64,000 bases of DNA from positions 310,001-374,000 of the forward strand of contig NZ_ATYX01000006.1 of assembly GCF_000427905.1 (NCBI RefSeq), written 5' to 3'. Under the pieces are notes generated by a model. That model was not told the DNA's origin, searched no databases, and saw only the letters and a program-made list of their open reading frames with translations. The position numbers were made by a program, and so were the translations under genes. Shown here piece after piece: positions 36,121 through 44,682 of the stretch; positions within the stretch are counted from its first letter, which is position 1, and each line of letters opens with the position of its first letter. The DNA is from Thermocrispum agreste DSM 44070. Its GTDB lineage: Bacteria > Actinomycetota > Actinomycetes > Mycobacteriales > Pseudonocardiaceae.

Positions 36121-36778
36121 CGGACATTTCCTCACCGGTCGACCCCTCTTCGGGTGAACTGGTTACGGTGCGCCGCCCTATAGTCGGCTCGCCGTCGGGC
36201 TGACTTGAGGGGCGGGCGGGCAGACCACATCATCGGGGAAACATTTCCGGACCGAGTGTGGACACAAGTACTTTGCGTGTCGTCAGATCGGTCCCATCAC
36301 GGCTCGGTTAGGCCGAATGGGCGAAGATCGTCGTCGGGCTGTCGCGAGTGGCGGTCACCGTGCGGATTCAGGTAACGATCAACAAGCGCTGCGATCACGC
36401 CGACACCCGCTCTCGGGCGCAAAATCCCAGGTCAGGTGTCATTTTTCGGAGCACGCGCGGGATCACTCGATAGGTGTAGGCTCTACGCTGATTCGTCACA
36501 AAGTTGTTATCGCGTGCCAGAGTTGTCAGGAGGTTCGGCTCGCTGTGGCCGACTGTGGCCGTCTCGGCCGGGTTCCGGGGGCGCAGGCGGTCGCGGGATC
36601 CCGGGCCCGGCCGGCGATCGCGGGCACGCGCAGCGCGGCTGGGGACGGGACAGGACGCCGGACCTCGCCGCGCGCCGGCGAGCTCGATGCGGAGTGCCGG
36701 GTAGTGCGGCCTGCTGCTGCTCGCCGGCGGTGACGGTGCAGCTGGGGTACGTCGTGGTTGGACAGGGAGTCACATAGC
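36121..36778. other. Long upstream region of the conservon operon
   Basis: 658 nt without a recognisable gene. The first 400 nt are relatively AT-rich and contain promoter-like TATAGT (36179-36184) and TAGGCT (36477-36482). The last 250 nt are very GC-rich. If the TAGGCT promoter drives the kinase gene, its mRNA has a leader of about 300 nt. A 62-codon ORF at 36545 with an AGGAGG upstream is not convincing as a protein. Confidence 0.4.
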
Positions 36779-39700
36779 GTGACGGCAGAAGGACGGCGAG
36801 AGGTCGCCAGGCAGGTGCCGGTCGAGGAGCTGATCGGGCACGAGCCGCACCGGCAGCGGTCGTGGCGGCGCCGGGTGGGCGCGGTGCTGGCGTGGCGGGA
36901 CTGGAAGCTGCCGGTGAAGCTGGCGGCCGTGACGCTGGTCCCGATCGTGCTGGCGATCGCACTCGGCGTGTCCGTGCTGACCAGCACCAGCGAGAGCTCG
37001 GCCAGCTACCGGCGGATCGACGCGCTGATCCGGCTCAGCGCGGCGTCCGGGAGCCTGCTGGACGCCGTGCAGCGGGAACGCACCGAGACCGCCGCCCAGC
37101 TCACCAAGGGCGTGGGCACGTCGCCTTCGTTGCGGGCGGCCCGGCAAGCGGTGGACGCGCGGATCGCGCCGCTGACCGAGGCGATCGAGGACGCCGTGGA
37201 GCTCGACCCCGGCCTGCGGAACGCGGGGACGAATGCCGGCCGGATGGTGGGCAGGCTGGACGCGCTGCGTGCCGACGTGGCCCGCGGACGGCTGGACGTG
37301 GTCCCCGCGATCGAGGAGTACACCGCGATCGCCAAGGCGTTGCTGACCCTGGACGGTGCGGCCACCGCGCGGGTGAGCGACCCGGAGATCGGTGCCACGC
37401 CGCAGGCGCTGCGTGAGCTGCTGGCGGCGAAGGAGGAGATCGCGCTGCAGCACGCGTTCGTGGCTTTCGGTGCCGCGCGCGGATCGCTGGCGCCCGCCGA
37501 GCTGTCCGAGGTGCGCACGGCCGAGGTCCGGATCGAGGACCGGCTGAACAACTTCTTCGCCATGGCCACCCCCGACCAGCGCGCGCTGCTGGAGACCAGC
37601 GTCAGCGAGTCGAGCGCCGACGAGCGTGCCCGGATGGCCAGGTCGGTGCTCGGTGAGCTGGGCGTCTCGCCCGACGAGGCCATCGGCAAGCTGTCCGAGC
37701 GCGAGTGGCAGAACGCCTCCGGCCGGGTGTTCGACCAGGTCGGTCGCGTGGTGGAGGCGATTGCGGCCGACGTGCAGCGGAAGTCCGGTCAGCTCGCCGA
37801 CGACGCGCGCACCAGTGTGCTGATCATCGCCGGGCTGCTCGGCGTCGCGCTGCTGGTCGCCGCCGCCGCCGTGTTCGCCATCACCCGGCAGCTGCTGCGG
37901 TCGCTCAAGCAGCTGCGCAACAGCGCCATGACGGTCGCCGAGGAGCGGCTGCCCGAGGCGGTGGCCGCGATCCAGCAGGGCAAGGGAGCCGACCGGCGGG
38001 TCGAGCCGGTGCCCGTGCTGACCAGGGACGAAGTCGGTGAGGTGGCGCGCGCGTTCGACGCGGTGCACAGCCAGGCGCTGAAGCTGGCCGCCGAGCAGGC
38101 GGAGATGCACAGCGCGTACTCCGGGGTGTTCGTGAACCTGTCGCGGCGCAGCCAGAGCCTGGTGCAGCGGCAGCTGCAGCTGATCGAGCGGCTGGAGCGC
38201 GACGAGGAGGACGCCGACCGGCTGGCGATGTTGTTCCAGCTGGACCACCTGGCCACCCGGATGCGGCGCAACAACGAGAACCTGATGATGCTCTCCGGTG
38301 CGGAGATCGGCCGCCGCTCCGGCCGGCCAGTGAGCACGGCCGACGTGCTGCGCGCGGCGGTCAGCGAGATCGAGCAGTACCAGCGGGTGGTGGTGCAGAC
38401 CCCGCCGACCACCAAGATCGTCGGTCACGCGGCCAGCGACGTGATGCGGCTGCTGGCCGAGCTGCTGGACAACGCCACGGCGTTCTCCCCGCCGGAGACG
38501 CAGGTGACGGTGTCCAGCAATCTCGGGCCGAACGGCTCGATGGTGATCGACATCGTCGACAAGGGCATCGGCATGAAGGACGCCGAGCTGGCCGAGGCGA
38601 ATGCGCGGATGGCCGAGGCGTCGTCGCTGGCCATGGTGACGTCCCGCCGGATGGGCCTGTTCGTGGTGGGCAGGCTGGCGGCCAAGCACGGCATCGGTGT
38701 CACGTTGCACGGCGGCAACGACGTGCAGGGGGTGCGCGCCACGGTCGTCGTTCCCGACGAGCTGGTGCTCGGCACCGACGGCGGACCGCTGACCTCCGAG
38801 CTGCCGGTGATCACCGACGAGGGTCCGGTGACAACGGCTGCCGGATCGCGGAACGATTCGCCGGACGGCGCCACGGTGGCCAACGGCGTGCCGGTCGCTG
38901 CGGCTGCCACCAACGGGCACCGAGCCGGATCGTCCGAACTTCCCGCCGGCAAGGCGCTGTTCAAACCGGGCACGTCGCCGTTGTCCGACTGGTGGAACGC
39001 CACCACGGCGGCTGAGGAGACGAAGGCGCCGGAGGGCGCCAAGGAGGAGGCAGGCGAGGACGCGGCGCATCAGGACGGCGCGGCGAGGACCGAGACCACC
39101 CCGATCTACGACGAGATGCTGTCGGCCTGGTTTCGGTCCGGCTCGAGCCCGGCGGCGGAGCAGGCGGACGCCGGAGAGCGCAGCGAGAAGGACCCGGCCG
39201 AGCGGGCATGGGAGTTCGCCGCCGACGAGAACCTGCAGGCGGTCAAGGCGGCGGCCAGCAAATCCGAGCCGTCCGCGCTCACCAAGGCGGGGCTGCCCAA
39301 GCGGCAGCGCGGCGAGCATTTGCTGCCGGGCAGCGCCACCCCGGCACAGGAGCCGGTGACGCCGAGCCGCTCGGCGCTCGGCGCGGCGGACCGCAAGCTC
39401 GACGCCGCGAAGGTGCGCAGCAGGCTCAGCGGCTTCCAGCGCGGCGTGCAACGCGGGCGGTATCAGGCTCGTCGTGCGGCCGAGCAGCAGGCGATGACGC
39501 CGCCGGCGGAGAACCCGGCCGAGACGCAGAACGGTGCGAGCTCACCGGCGGGCGGCGCCGCTCCGGCGGGCACCGGCACCGGCGCGGACAAGCCGGCGAA
39601 GCACGCCGGTGCGCGGCAGGCCGCGGCAACCGGAGCGGGGGAGAGGCCCGAGGGCGCGCCGTCGCGGAGCGAATGGGAGTTCCCCACGGACGGCGCGTGG

Positions 39701-40099
39701 CGGGACGCGGCGGCGGTGGCCACGCCGAAGCCGTCCTCGTCGTTCACGCAGGCGGGGTTGCCGCGCAGGCGGCGTGGGGAGCAGCTGCTGCCCGGCTCGG
39801 CGAGCGCGCTGAGCAAGCCGGTGGCGAAGACGCCGCAGCCGGAACGTGACCCGGCGACGGTGCGGGGCAGGCTGAACAGTTTCCAGCGCGGCGTGCGCCG
39901 GGGCAGGGCCGGAACCGCGGCGGCGGGATCGGCGCCCGCGCCGGCGGGGCCCGCTTCCGCACCGGCGGGATCGGCACCCGCGGCGGCGGACCAGGGCCTG
40001 GTGGCACGCAGCGAACGCAACGGCGGTGAGCCGGTGAGTGCGGCGGCAGCGCAGCCGGCGCGCCAGACGAAGCACGACAAGAACATGGAGGATGAATGA
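36779..40099 (+). CDS. cvnA: Conservon sensor histidine kinase with NIT domain (CvnA)
   Basis: Membrane histidine kinase-like protein of 1106 residues, first gene of a cvn operon. A TM helix near residue 50 is followed by an extracytoplasmic nitrate/nitrite-sensing (NIT) helical domain (~65-335), a second TM (SVLIIAGLLGVALLVAAAAV), and HAMP. A dimerisation helix (FQLDHLATRMRRNNEN) and HATPase_c with N box (LLAELLDNATAFSPPE), G1 (DIVDKGIGMKDAEL) and G2 (RRMGLFVVGRLA) come next. About 420 C-terminal residues are disordered and include a duplicated motif: AGLPKRQRGEHLLPGSA, then GFQRGVQRGR, and again AGLPRRRRGEQLLPGSA, then SFQRGVRRGR. GTG 36779 is chosen with GGGAG 10 nt upstream; TTG 36758 is an alternative. 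The stop overlaps the roadblock gene (ATGA). Confidence 0.92.
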   Translation: MTAEGRREVARQVPVEELIGHEPHRQRSWRRRVGAVLAWRDWKLPVKLAAVTLVPIVLAIALGVSVLTSTSESSASYRRIDALIRLSAASGSLLDAVQRERTETAAQLTKGVGTSPSLRAARQAVDARIAPLTEAIEDAVELDPGLRNAGTNAGRMVGRLDALRADVARGRLDVVPAIEEYTAIAKALLTLDGAATARVSDPEIGATPQALRELLAAKEEIALQHAFVAFGAARGSLAPAELSEVRTAEVRIEDRLNNFFAMATPDQRALLETSVSESSADERARMARSVLGELGVSPDEAIGKLSEREWQNASGRVFDQVGRVVEAIAADVQRKSGQLADDARTSVLIIAGLLGVALLVAAAAVFAITRQLLRSLKQLRNSAMTVAEERLPEAVAAIQQGKGADRRVEPVPVLTRDEVGEVARAFDAVHSQALKLAAEQAEMHSAYSGVFVNLSRRSQSLVQRQLQLIERLERDEEDADRLAMLFQLDHLATRMRRNNENLMMLSGAEIGRRSGRPVSTADVLRAAVSEIEQYQRVVVQTPPTTKIVGHAASDVMRLLAELLDNATAFSPPETQVTVSSNLGPNGSMVIDIVDKGIGMKDAELAEANARMAEASSLAMVTSRRMGLFVVGRLAAKHGIGVTLHGGNDVQGVRATVVVPDELVLGTDGGPLTSELPVITDEGPVTTAAGSRNDSPDGATVANGVPVAAAATNGHRAGSSELPAGKALFKPGTSPLSDWWNATTAAEETKAPEGAKEEAGEDAAHQDGAARTETTPIYDEMLSAWFRSGSSPAAEQADAGERSEKDPAERAWEFAADENLQAVKAAASKSEPSALTKAGLPKRQRGEHLLPGSATPAQEPVTPSRSALGAADRKLDAAKVRSRLSGFQRGVQRGRYQARRAAEQQAMTPPAENPAETQNGASSPAGGAAPAGTGTGADKPAKHAGARQAAATGAGERPEGAPSRSEWEFPTDGAWRDAAAVATPKPSSSFTQAGLPRRRRGEQLLPGSASALSKPVAKTPQPERDPATVRGRLNSFQRGVRRGRAGTAAAGSAPAPAGPASAPAGSAPAAADQGLVARSERNGGEPVSAAAAQPARQTKHDKNMEDE

Positions 40100-40533
40100 C
40101 CGCCTCTGGTCCCCAGCAGAACCAGTTCGGTTGGCTGGTGAACGACTTCGCCGAGCGAGTCCCCGGTGTGGCGCACGCGGTCGTGGTGTCGGCCGACGGG
40201 CTGCTGCTCACCGCGTCGGCCCGGCTGCCCCTGGACCGCGCCGATCAGCTGGCCGCGGTCGCCAGCGGCCTGGTCAGCCTGACCCAGGGTGCTGCGCACT
40301 GCTTCGAGGCCGGTGCGGTCACCGAGACCGTCGTGGAGATGGAGCTCGGCGTGATGATCCTGATGTCGATCAGCGACGGGTCGTGCCTGGCCGTGCTCGC
40401 CTCGCCGAACTGCGACATCGGGCAGGTCGCCTACGAGATGACGTTGCTGGTCGACCGGGTCGGCCAGATTCTGACGCCGGAGCTGCGCGCGCAGCTGCAA
40501 GGTTCCGGGGGTTCTTTGCTCGCCCCGGCGTGA
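40096..40533 (+). CDS. cvnB: Roadblock/LC7-domain protein (CvnB)
   Basis: Protein of 145 residues with a single Roadblock/LC7 fold (FGWLVNDFAERVPGVAHAVV, VSADGLLLTASARLP, then a long alpha-beta core). This is the MglB-like class that in other bacteria acts on a small GTPase as activating factor. In conservons it is the second component. It is coupled to the kinase gene by a 4-nt overlap and separated from the DUF742 gene by 24 nt. Confidence 0.93.
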   Translation: MTASGPQQNQFGWLVNDFAERVPGVAHAVVVSADGLLLTASARLPLDRADQLAAVASGLVSLTQGAAHCFEAGAVTETVVEMELGVMILMSISDGSCLAVLASPNCDIGQVAYEMTLLVDRVGQILTPELRAQLQGSGGSLLAPA

Positions 40534-40557
40534 CGGACCCACGGTGAGGAGTGCGTT

Positions 40558-40914
40558 GTGAGATCGGACGACGGCACGGCCCTGGTGCGGCCGTACATAC
40601 GCACCAAAGGCAGGACGAAGGCGCGCTATCAGCTGGAACTGGAGACGCTGGTCTCCGCCAAGGAAGGAGCGCTGACCGACGACAAGCCGGTGGAGCTGGA
40701 GCAGCGCACCCTCGTCGAGGCACTGCCCCAGCCTCGCTCGGTGGCCGAGCTGGCGGCTACCCTGCGCATGCCGCTCGGCGTGGCGCGGGTGCTGGTCAGC
40801 GACGCCGCGGACGCCGGTCTGGTCAACGTGCACAAGACGCTGTCCGGTGAGGACGGCGCCGAGGCTCACTTGTTGTTGATGGAAAGGGTGCTGAGTGGAC
40901 TCCGTCGGCTTTAA
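40558..40914 (+). CDS. cvnC: DUF742 protein (CvnC)
   Basis: Protein of 118 residues of the DUF742 family, the third conservon component. It has ALVRPYIRTKGRTKARYQLE and a winged-helix-like C-terminal half (QPRSVAELAATLRMPLGVAR, VLVSDAADAGLVNVHKTL). GTG 40558 follows a GGAG. The end overlaps the GTPase gene by 20 nt. The domain is thought to link the roadblock and GTPase proteins; this is family knowledge, not visible here. Confidence 0.92.
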   Translation: MRSDDGTALVRPYIRTKGRTKARYQLELETLVSAKEGALTDDKPVELEQRTLVEALPQPRSVAELAATLRMPLGVARVLVSDAADAGLVNVHKTLSGEDGAEAHLLLMERVLSGLRRL

Positions 40915-41518
40915 GACTGAAGCGGAGGCCGCGGTGGGCTCCGGCGCGCAGACCATGACGTCGGCGAAGATCGTGGTCTCCGGGGGCTTCGGTGCGGGCA
41001 AGACGACGTTCGTCGGGTCGGTCTCGGAGATCGTCCCGCTGACCACCGAAGCGATGATGACCGACGCCTCGATCGGCATCGACGACCTGGCCGCCACGCC
41101 GTTGAAGGCGACCACCACGGTGGCGATGGACTTCGGCCGGGTGTCGCTGGACGACGACCTGGTGCTGTACCTGTTCGGCACGCCCGGTCAGCAGCGGTTC
41201 TGGTTCATGTGGGACGACCTGGTCCGCGGCGCCATCGGAGCGGTGGTGCTGGCCGACACGCGCAGGCTGGCCGATTCGTTCGCGCCGATCGACTTCTTCG
41301 AGGACCGCGGTCTGCCGTACGTGGTCGGCCTCAACGGCTTCAACGGCCGCCACCCGCACCGGGTGGAGGACGTTCGTGAGGCGTTGGACGTCGATCCGCA
41401 GGTGCCGGTGGTGCTGTGCGACGCGCGCGAGCGCGAGTCGGTGAAGCACACGCTGATCACCTTGGTCGAGTACGCGATGCAGCAGTGGATCGCGCGGCGC
41501 GCCGTCTCGGTGCGCTGA
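40895..41518 (+). CDS. cvnD: Conservon small GTPase / ATP-GTP-binding protein (CvnD)
   Basis: MglA/Ras-like GTPase of 207 residues. G1 is VSGGFGAGKTTFVGS, the switch/G3 region is LYLFGTPGQQRFWFMWDD, and the G4 position reads VVGLNGFNG instead of NKxD, as is usual for the CvnD group. It is the last gene of the cvnABCD operon, and no CvnE cytochrome P450 gene follows. GTG 40895 is inside cvnC; a later in-frame start (MTSAKIVVSGG) would still leave the fold intact. Confidence 0.93.
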   Translation: MDSVGFKTEAEAAVGSGAQTMTSAKIVVSGGFGAGKTTFVGSVSEIVPLTTEAMMTDASIGIDDLAATPLKATTTVAMDFGRVSLDDDLVLYLFGTPGQQRFWFMWDDLVRGAIGAVVLADTRRLADSFAPIDFFEDRGLPYVVGLNGFNGRHPHRVEDVREALDVDPQVPVVLCDARERESVKHTLITLVEYAMQQWIARRAVSVR

Positions 41519-42412
41519 ACCGAGCTCTCGATCCGAGTGACTACGGGCGTCCAGACCGTTCGGCGCGTCTGCGTGAGGTCAGTCGTCGGCGGTCGACCTC
41601 GGGGGGGGGGCGCCGCGCCCCACCACGGCATGGGCGGCACACAGCGGCCGGCCTGGAGGGCGACCTTGAGGCGCGCGGCTCCCCAGCCGCGATCTGTGGG
41701 ATCACGACAGTGGCCCCGAGCCCCGGGGTCGCCTGGGACGGAGTCCCGGCACGACATCTGCCATCGGATTCGGTGCGGGACGTATGGGTGCGGTTCCCGT
41801 TACGGCGTGGGCCCGGTTGCGGGTCGGTCGGGCTTGCCACGTGGGCGGGGCGGACCGGTCTCGAGCGAGCCGTTGTGACGGCTCGCCGGGCGGGTTCGAG
41901 TGGGTGAGAGCCGCTGTGGCGGGGTCGTTGAGCCTGGTGCCGGGTTCGGTCGAGCGTGTGGGTCGCGTGGGTGCGGCTTGTAGTGGCATCGGTTGATTGC
42001 GGCTCGGGCTCGCAGTGCGGGTCTCGAGGGTGTGAGAGCCGTTGTGGCGGGGTCCCGGTGAGGCGTCTGGGTGTCGGGCCAGTGGTCTGTGGCATGCGGG
42101 TCGCGTGGAGTGCCGCTTGTCATGGCGCCGGCTCGATTGCCAGTCGGGCTTGCCACGTGGGCGGGGGTCGCAAATCGGTCTCGGGTGTCAGCGCCGCTGT
42201 GACCGGATCCAGGTGCGACGTCTCGGTAGCGGGTTCGGGCGTGTTCCACGGGTCTTGTGGGGAGCGACATGGTGCGGTGCCGGCTCGATTGGACGTCGTG
42301 CTCACATGGGCACGGAATTCGCCACACCGGTCTGGGGTGAGACCAGCCCCCGCAACGGCTCGGCGTGACGTCGTCCGGCGACAGTTCGGGTTTCCGCGCT
42401 CGCCTGATCAGC
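41519..42412. repeat. Gene-free region of imperfect direct repeats
   Basis: About 0.9 kb without a credible gene. A 24-nt sequence starting GTCGGGCTTGCCACG occurs identically at 41827-41850 and 42143-42166. A 22-nt TGAGAGCCGyTGTGGCGGGG-type element occurs at 41905-41926 and 42033-42054 with one change. CGGCTCGATTG recurs near 42129 and 42282. A G10 tract lies at 41601-41610. A shortened copy of the downstream 28-nt repeat (GGCGTGACGTCGTC) lies at 42362-42375, one 60-nt period before the array. ORFs on either strand here are repeat-derived. Confidence 0.7.
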
Positions 42413-42622
42413 CAGTGCTCCCTGCGTGCCACGTCGTCTCTCCGCCGCAGCAGGCCCTCCAGGCCGGCAGGCGCAGTGCTCCCTGCGTGCCACGTCGTCT
42501 CCCCGGTGGGCAGGGCCGGCTCGTGTTGCCTGCCAGCGCTCCCTGCGTGTCACGTCGTCTCCACGCCCGAGCAGCAGCACGACGACCACGTCGGCAGTGC
42601 TCCCTGCGTGCCATGTCGTCTC
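42413..42622. CRISPR. CRISPR-like array: four 28-nt repeats, 32-33-nt spacers, no cas genes
   Basis: Repeats start at 42413, 42474, 42534 and 42595 (period 60-61). The unit is CAGTGCTCCCTGCG followed by TGCCACGTCGTCTC. Copies 1 and 2 are identical, copy 3 has two changes, and copy 4 has one. The three spacers (42441-42473, 42502-42533, 42562-42594) do not resemble one another. The dimensions equal those of type I-E arrays, and GTGCTCCCTGCGTG resembles the first half of actinobacterial I-E repeats, but the second half lacks the expected complementary stem. Degenerate copies flank the array (about 42353 and 42645). No cas gene is in the window. A dispersed intergenic repeat family is an equal alternative. 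Confidence 0.55.
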
Positions 42623-42677
42623 GTGACCACCGCCCAGCCGATGCAACCGCTCCGGGCGTGATGTCCGTCCTTGGCGC

Positions 42678-44555
42678 ATGAAACAGCGTTGGGGAGAGGC
42701 CGCGGTGGCGGCGGTCATGGTGTTCGTCGCCGGATGCGAGTCCGAGCCCGAGACTCTGCGGCCCGTCGCGGACAGCAGGCCGATCGGCGCAGCGGGCGCG
42801 CAGCTGGTCGCCCACGATTCCTGCGCGTCCGCCCTGAAGGCGTTCCAGCAGGCGGTGACACGGGAGCTCGAAGCGGTGGGCTGGCAGTGGTTCGGCATGT
42901 ACCGTCGGGAACTCGACGTGGCGGGCACAGCCGCGGCTGCCGAACGCGGCGAGCAGTTCTCGCCGACCAATACGCACGAATCGGCCGCGGACGAGCCGGA
43001 CATCGTCAAGACCGACGGCAAGCGTCTGGTCACCGTGGTGGACCACAAACTACGCGTGATCGACGTCGCCACCCGGAAGCAGACCGTCTCCGTGACGCTG
43101 AAGGGGGGCTACCCCAGCGGTCTGTTCATCGACGGCGACCGTGCGCTGGTGGTGCTGGCCCACGTCGCGATCAAGGGCAGTGAGGGTCCGGCGACCAGGT
43201 TCGTGCAGGTCGACCTCACCTACGGGAAGGTGACCGGCGAACTGACCGTCGACGGATACTTCGTCGACGCCAGGGCCACCGACGGCATCGCCCGCCTGGT
43301 GGTCAGCTCCGGGCCGCGCCTGGACTGGCGCAGTCCGCACCGCCCGCACTCGCCGTCGTCACCGGACTCCCCGGCGTCGTACGAACGACACATGAAGCGG
43401 ATCGTCCGCGAGTCGGCCATCGACGACTGGCTTCCGCGCTACACGATCCGGTCCCACGGCACGGAATCGTCCGGACGCCTGGTGGACTGCCATCGAGTGC
43501 ATCACCCGAAGCCGGTCACGGGAGTGCAACTGCTCACCGTGCTGACCGTGGACATCGACGGTGAGCTGGGCCGGGGCGACCCGGTGTCGGTGGCGGGCAA
43601 CGGTTCGACGGTCTACGGCACCGGCAAGAACCTGTACGTGATCGACGGCCTGCGGAGCGGATTCGGCCCGATGCCCGCGGCCGAGCGCATCGCCCCGGTG
43701 TCTCAGGACAGGCGCACGAAGATCTACCAGTTCGACGTCTCCGGCTCCCGGCCCCCGCGGTTCGTGGCCTCCGGAACGGTCGACGGTGCGTTGCTGAACC
43801 AGTACTCGGTGTCCGAGCACGACGGATACCTGCGGGTGGCCACGACGACGGAGAGCCAGACCGCGGACGGGCCGGCCGGCCGATGGCGCACGGAAAGCGC
43901 AGTGACCGTCTTGCGGAAGGAAGGACAGCAGCTCAAGCAGGTCGGCACGATCACCGGGCTGGGGAAGGGGGAGCGCATCTACGCGGTGCGGTTCCTCGGC
44001 AGTACCGCATACGTGGTGACGTTCCGGCAGGTCGACCCGCTGTATCGCATCGACCTCAGCGATCCGGCCGCCCCGGAACTGGACGGAGAACTCAAGATCC
44101 CCGGGTACTCGTCGTACCTGCACCCGGTGGGTGCCGCGCGCCTGCTGGGCATCGGGCAGGGTGCCACCGCGCGAGGCCAGGTGACCGGCACGCAGGTGTC
44201 CCTGTTCGACACCTCCGGCGCCGATCCACAGCGAGTGGCGCACTTGCACATCGACGGTGCGTACTCGGCGGCGGAGAACGACGCCCATGCCTTCCTCTAC
44301 TGGCCGGCGCGCGACCTGGTCGTCGTGCCGATCGATCTCGGCCTCGGCGCCCGCGGTGGCGCGTTGGCGCTGCGTGTCAGCGACGACGACATCGAGCGGG
44401 TCGGCACCGTTCGGCACTCGGCGGGCACCCCGGTCGAGGCCCAGGTTCTGCGGTCGGCGGTCATCGGCGAGACGTTGTGGACGGTGTCCGAAGCCGGTGC
44501 GCAGGCCAACGCGCTGAACGATCTCGGCCGGGTCGCGTTCGTGCCTTTCCACTGA
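42678..44555 (+). CDS. Secreted beta-propeller lipoprotein
   Basis: Protein of 625 residues with a lipoprotein signal peptide: a basic start, a hydrophobic stretch, and a lipobox FVAGC with Cys20. The mature part matches the beta-propeller domain family found in archaea and actinobacteria: TNTHESAADEPDIVKTDGKR at the start, KNLYVIDGL, KIYQFDVSG, IYAVRFLGSTAYVVTFRQVD, PLYRIDLSDPAAPELDGELK, GYSSYLHPVGAARLLGIGQG. It should sit on the outer face of the membrane; the ligand is unknown. ATG 42678 directly follows the repeat array, whose degenerate last copy (about 42645-42672) overlaps the expected promoter/RBS zone. Confidence 0.88.
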   Translation: MKQRWGEAAVAAVMVFVAGCESEPETLRPVADSRPIGAAGAQLVAHDSCASALKAFQQAVTRELEAVGWQWFGMYRRELDVAGTAAAAERGEQFSPTNTHESAADEPDIVKTDGKRLVTVVDHKLRVIDVATRKQTVSVTLKGGYPSGLFIDGDRALVVLAHVAIKGSEGPATRFVQVDLTYGKVTGELTVDGYFVDARATDGIARLVVSSGPRLDWRSPHRPHSPSSPDSPASYERHMKRIVRESAIDDWLPRYTIRSHGTESSGRLVDCHRVHHPKPVTGVQLLTVLTVDIDGELGRGDPVSVAGNGSTVYGTGKNLYVIDGLRSGFGPMPAAERIAPVSQDRRTKIYQFDVSGSRPPRFVASGTVDGALLNQYSVSEHDGYLRVATTTESQTADGPAGRWRTESAVTVLRKEGQQLKQVGTITGLGKGERIYAVRFLGSTAYVVTFRQVDPLYRIDLSDPAAPELDGELKIPGYSSYLHPVGAARLLGIGQGATARGQVTGTQVSLFDTSGADPQRVAHLHIDGAYSAAENDAHAFLYWPARDLVVVPIDLGLGARGGALALRVSDDDIERVGTVRHSAGTPVEAQVLRSAVIGETLWTVSEAGAQANALNDLGRVAFVPFH

Positions 44556-44631
44556 CTCGGCGCGCCCACGTGGCCGGGCCCTGCGCAGGGGATGTGCGCA
44601 TCACCACGCCCGAACTGTGGTGATAAAACAG

Positions 44632-44643
44632 TAGGACGTCCTA
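44632..44643. promoter_or_regulatory. Palindromic operator at the icmF promoter
   Basis: TAGGACGTCCTA is a perfect 12-nt palindrome (extended AGTAGGACGTCCTAGT with one mismatched pair) immediately before and overlapping a TAGTAT -10-like box (44642-44647), 40 nt ahead of the icmF ATG. Its position suggests a repressor site. Confidence 0.55.
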
Positions 44644-44682
44644 GTATTCTGGCAGCAGGACCCGGCCACCGAAAGGCGAGCG

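Noticed and set aside
36545-36733. 62-codon ORF with AGGAGG upstream, ahead of the conservon kinase
   Set aside because: Composition is that of random GC-rich DNA and nothing recognisable is encoded; kept only as part of the leader description.
41886-41912. GGGTTCGAGTGGG resembling a tRNA T-loop
   Set aside because: The flanking stem does not pair and no anticodon arm or acceptor stem can be drawn.
42302-43072. Minus-strand frame with recurring TTWHAGST and DDVARREH peptides
   Set aside because: The peptides come from translating the 28-nt DNA repeats in different frames; no RBS or fold supports a protein.
44556-44682. Possible cobalamin riboswitch ahead of icmF
   Set aside because: Only 127 nt are available and no B12-box or matching stems were seen; a palindromic operator and -10 box explain the region.
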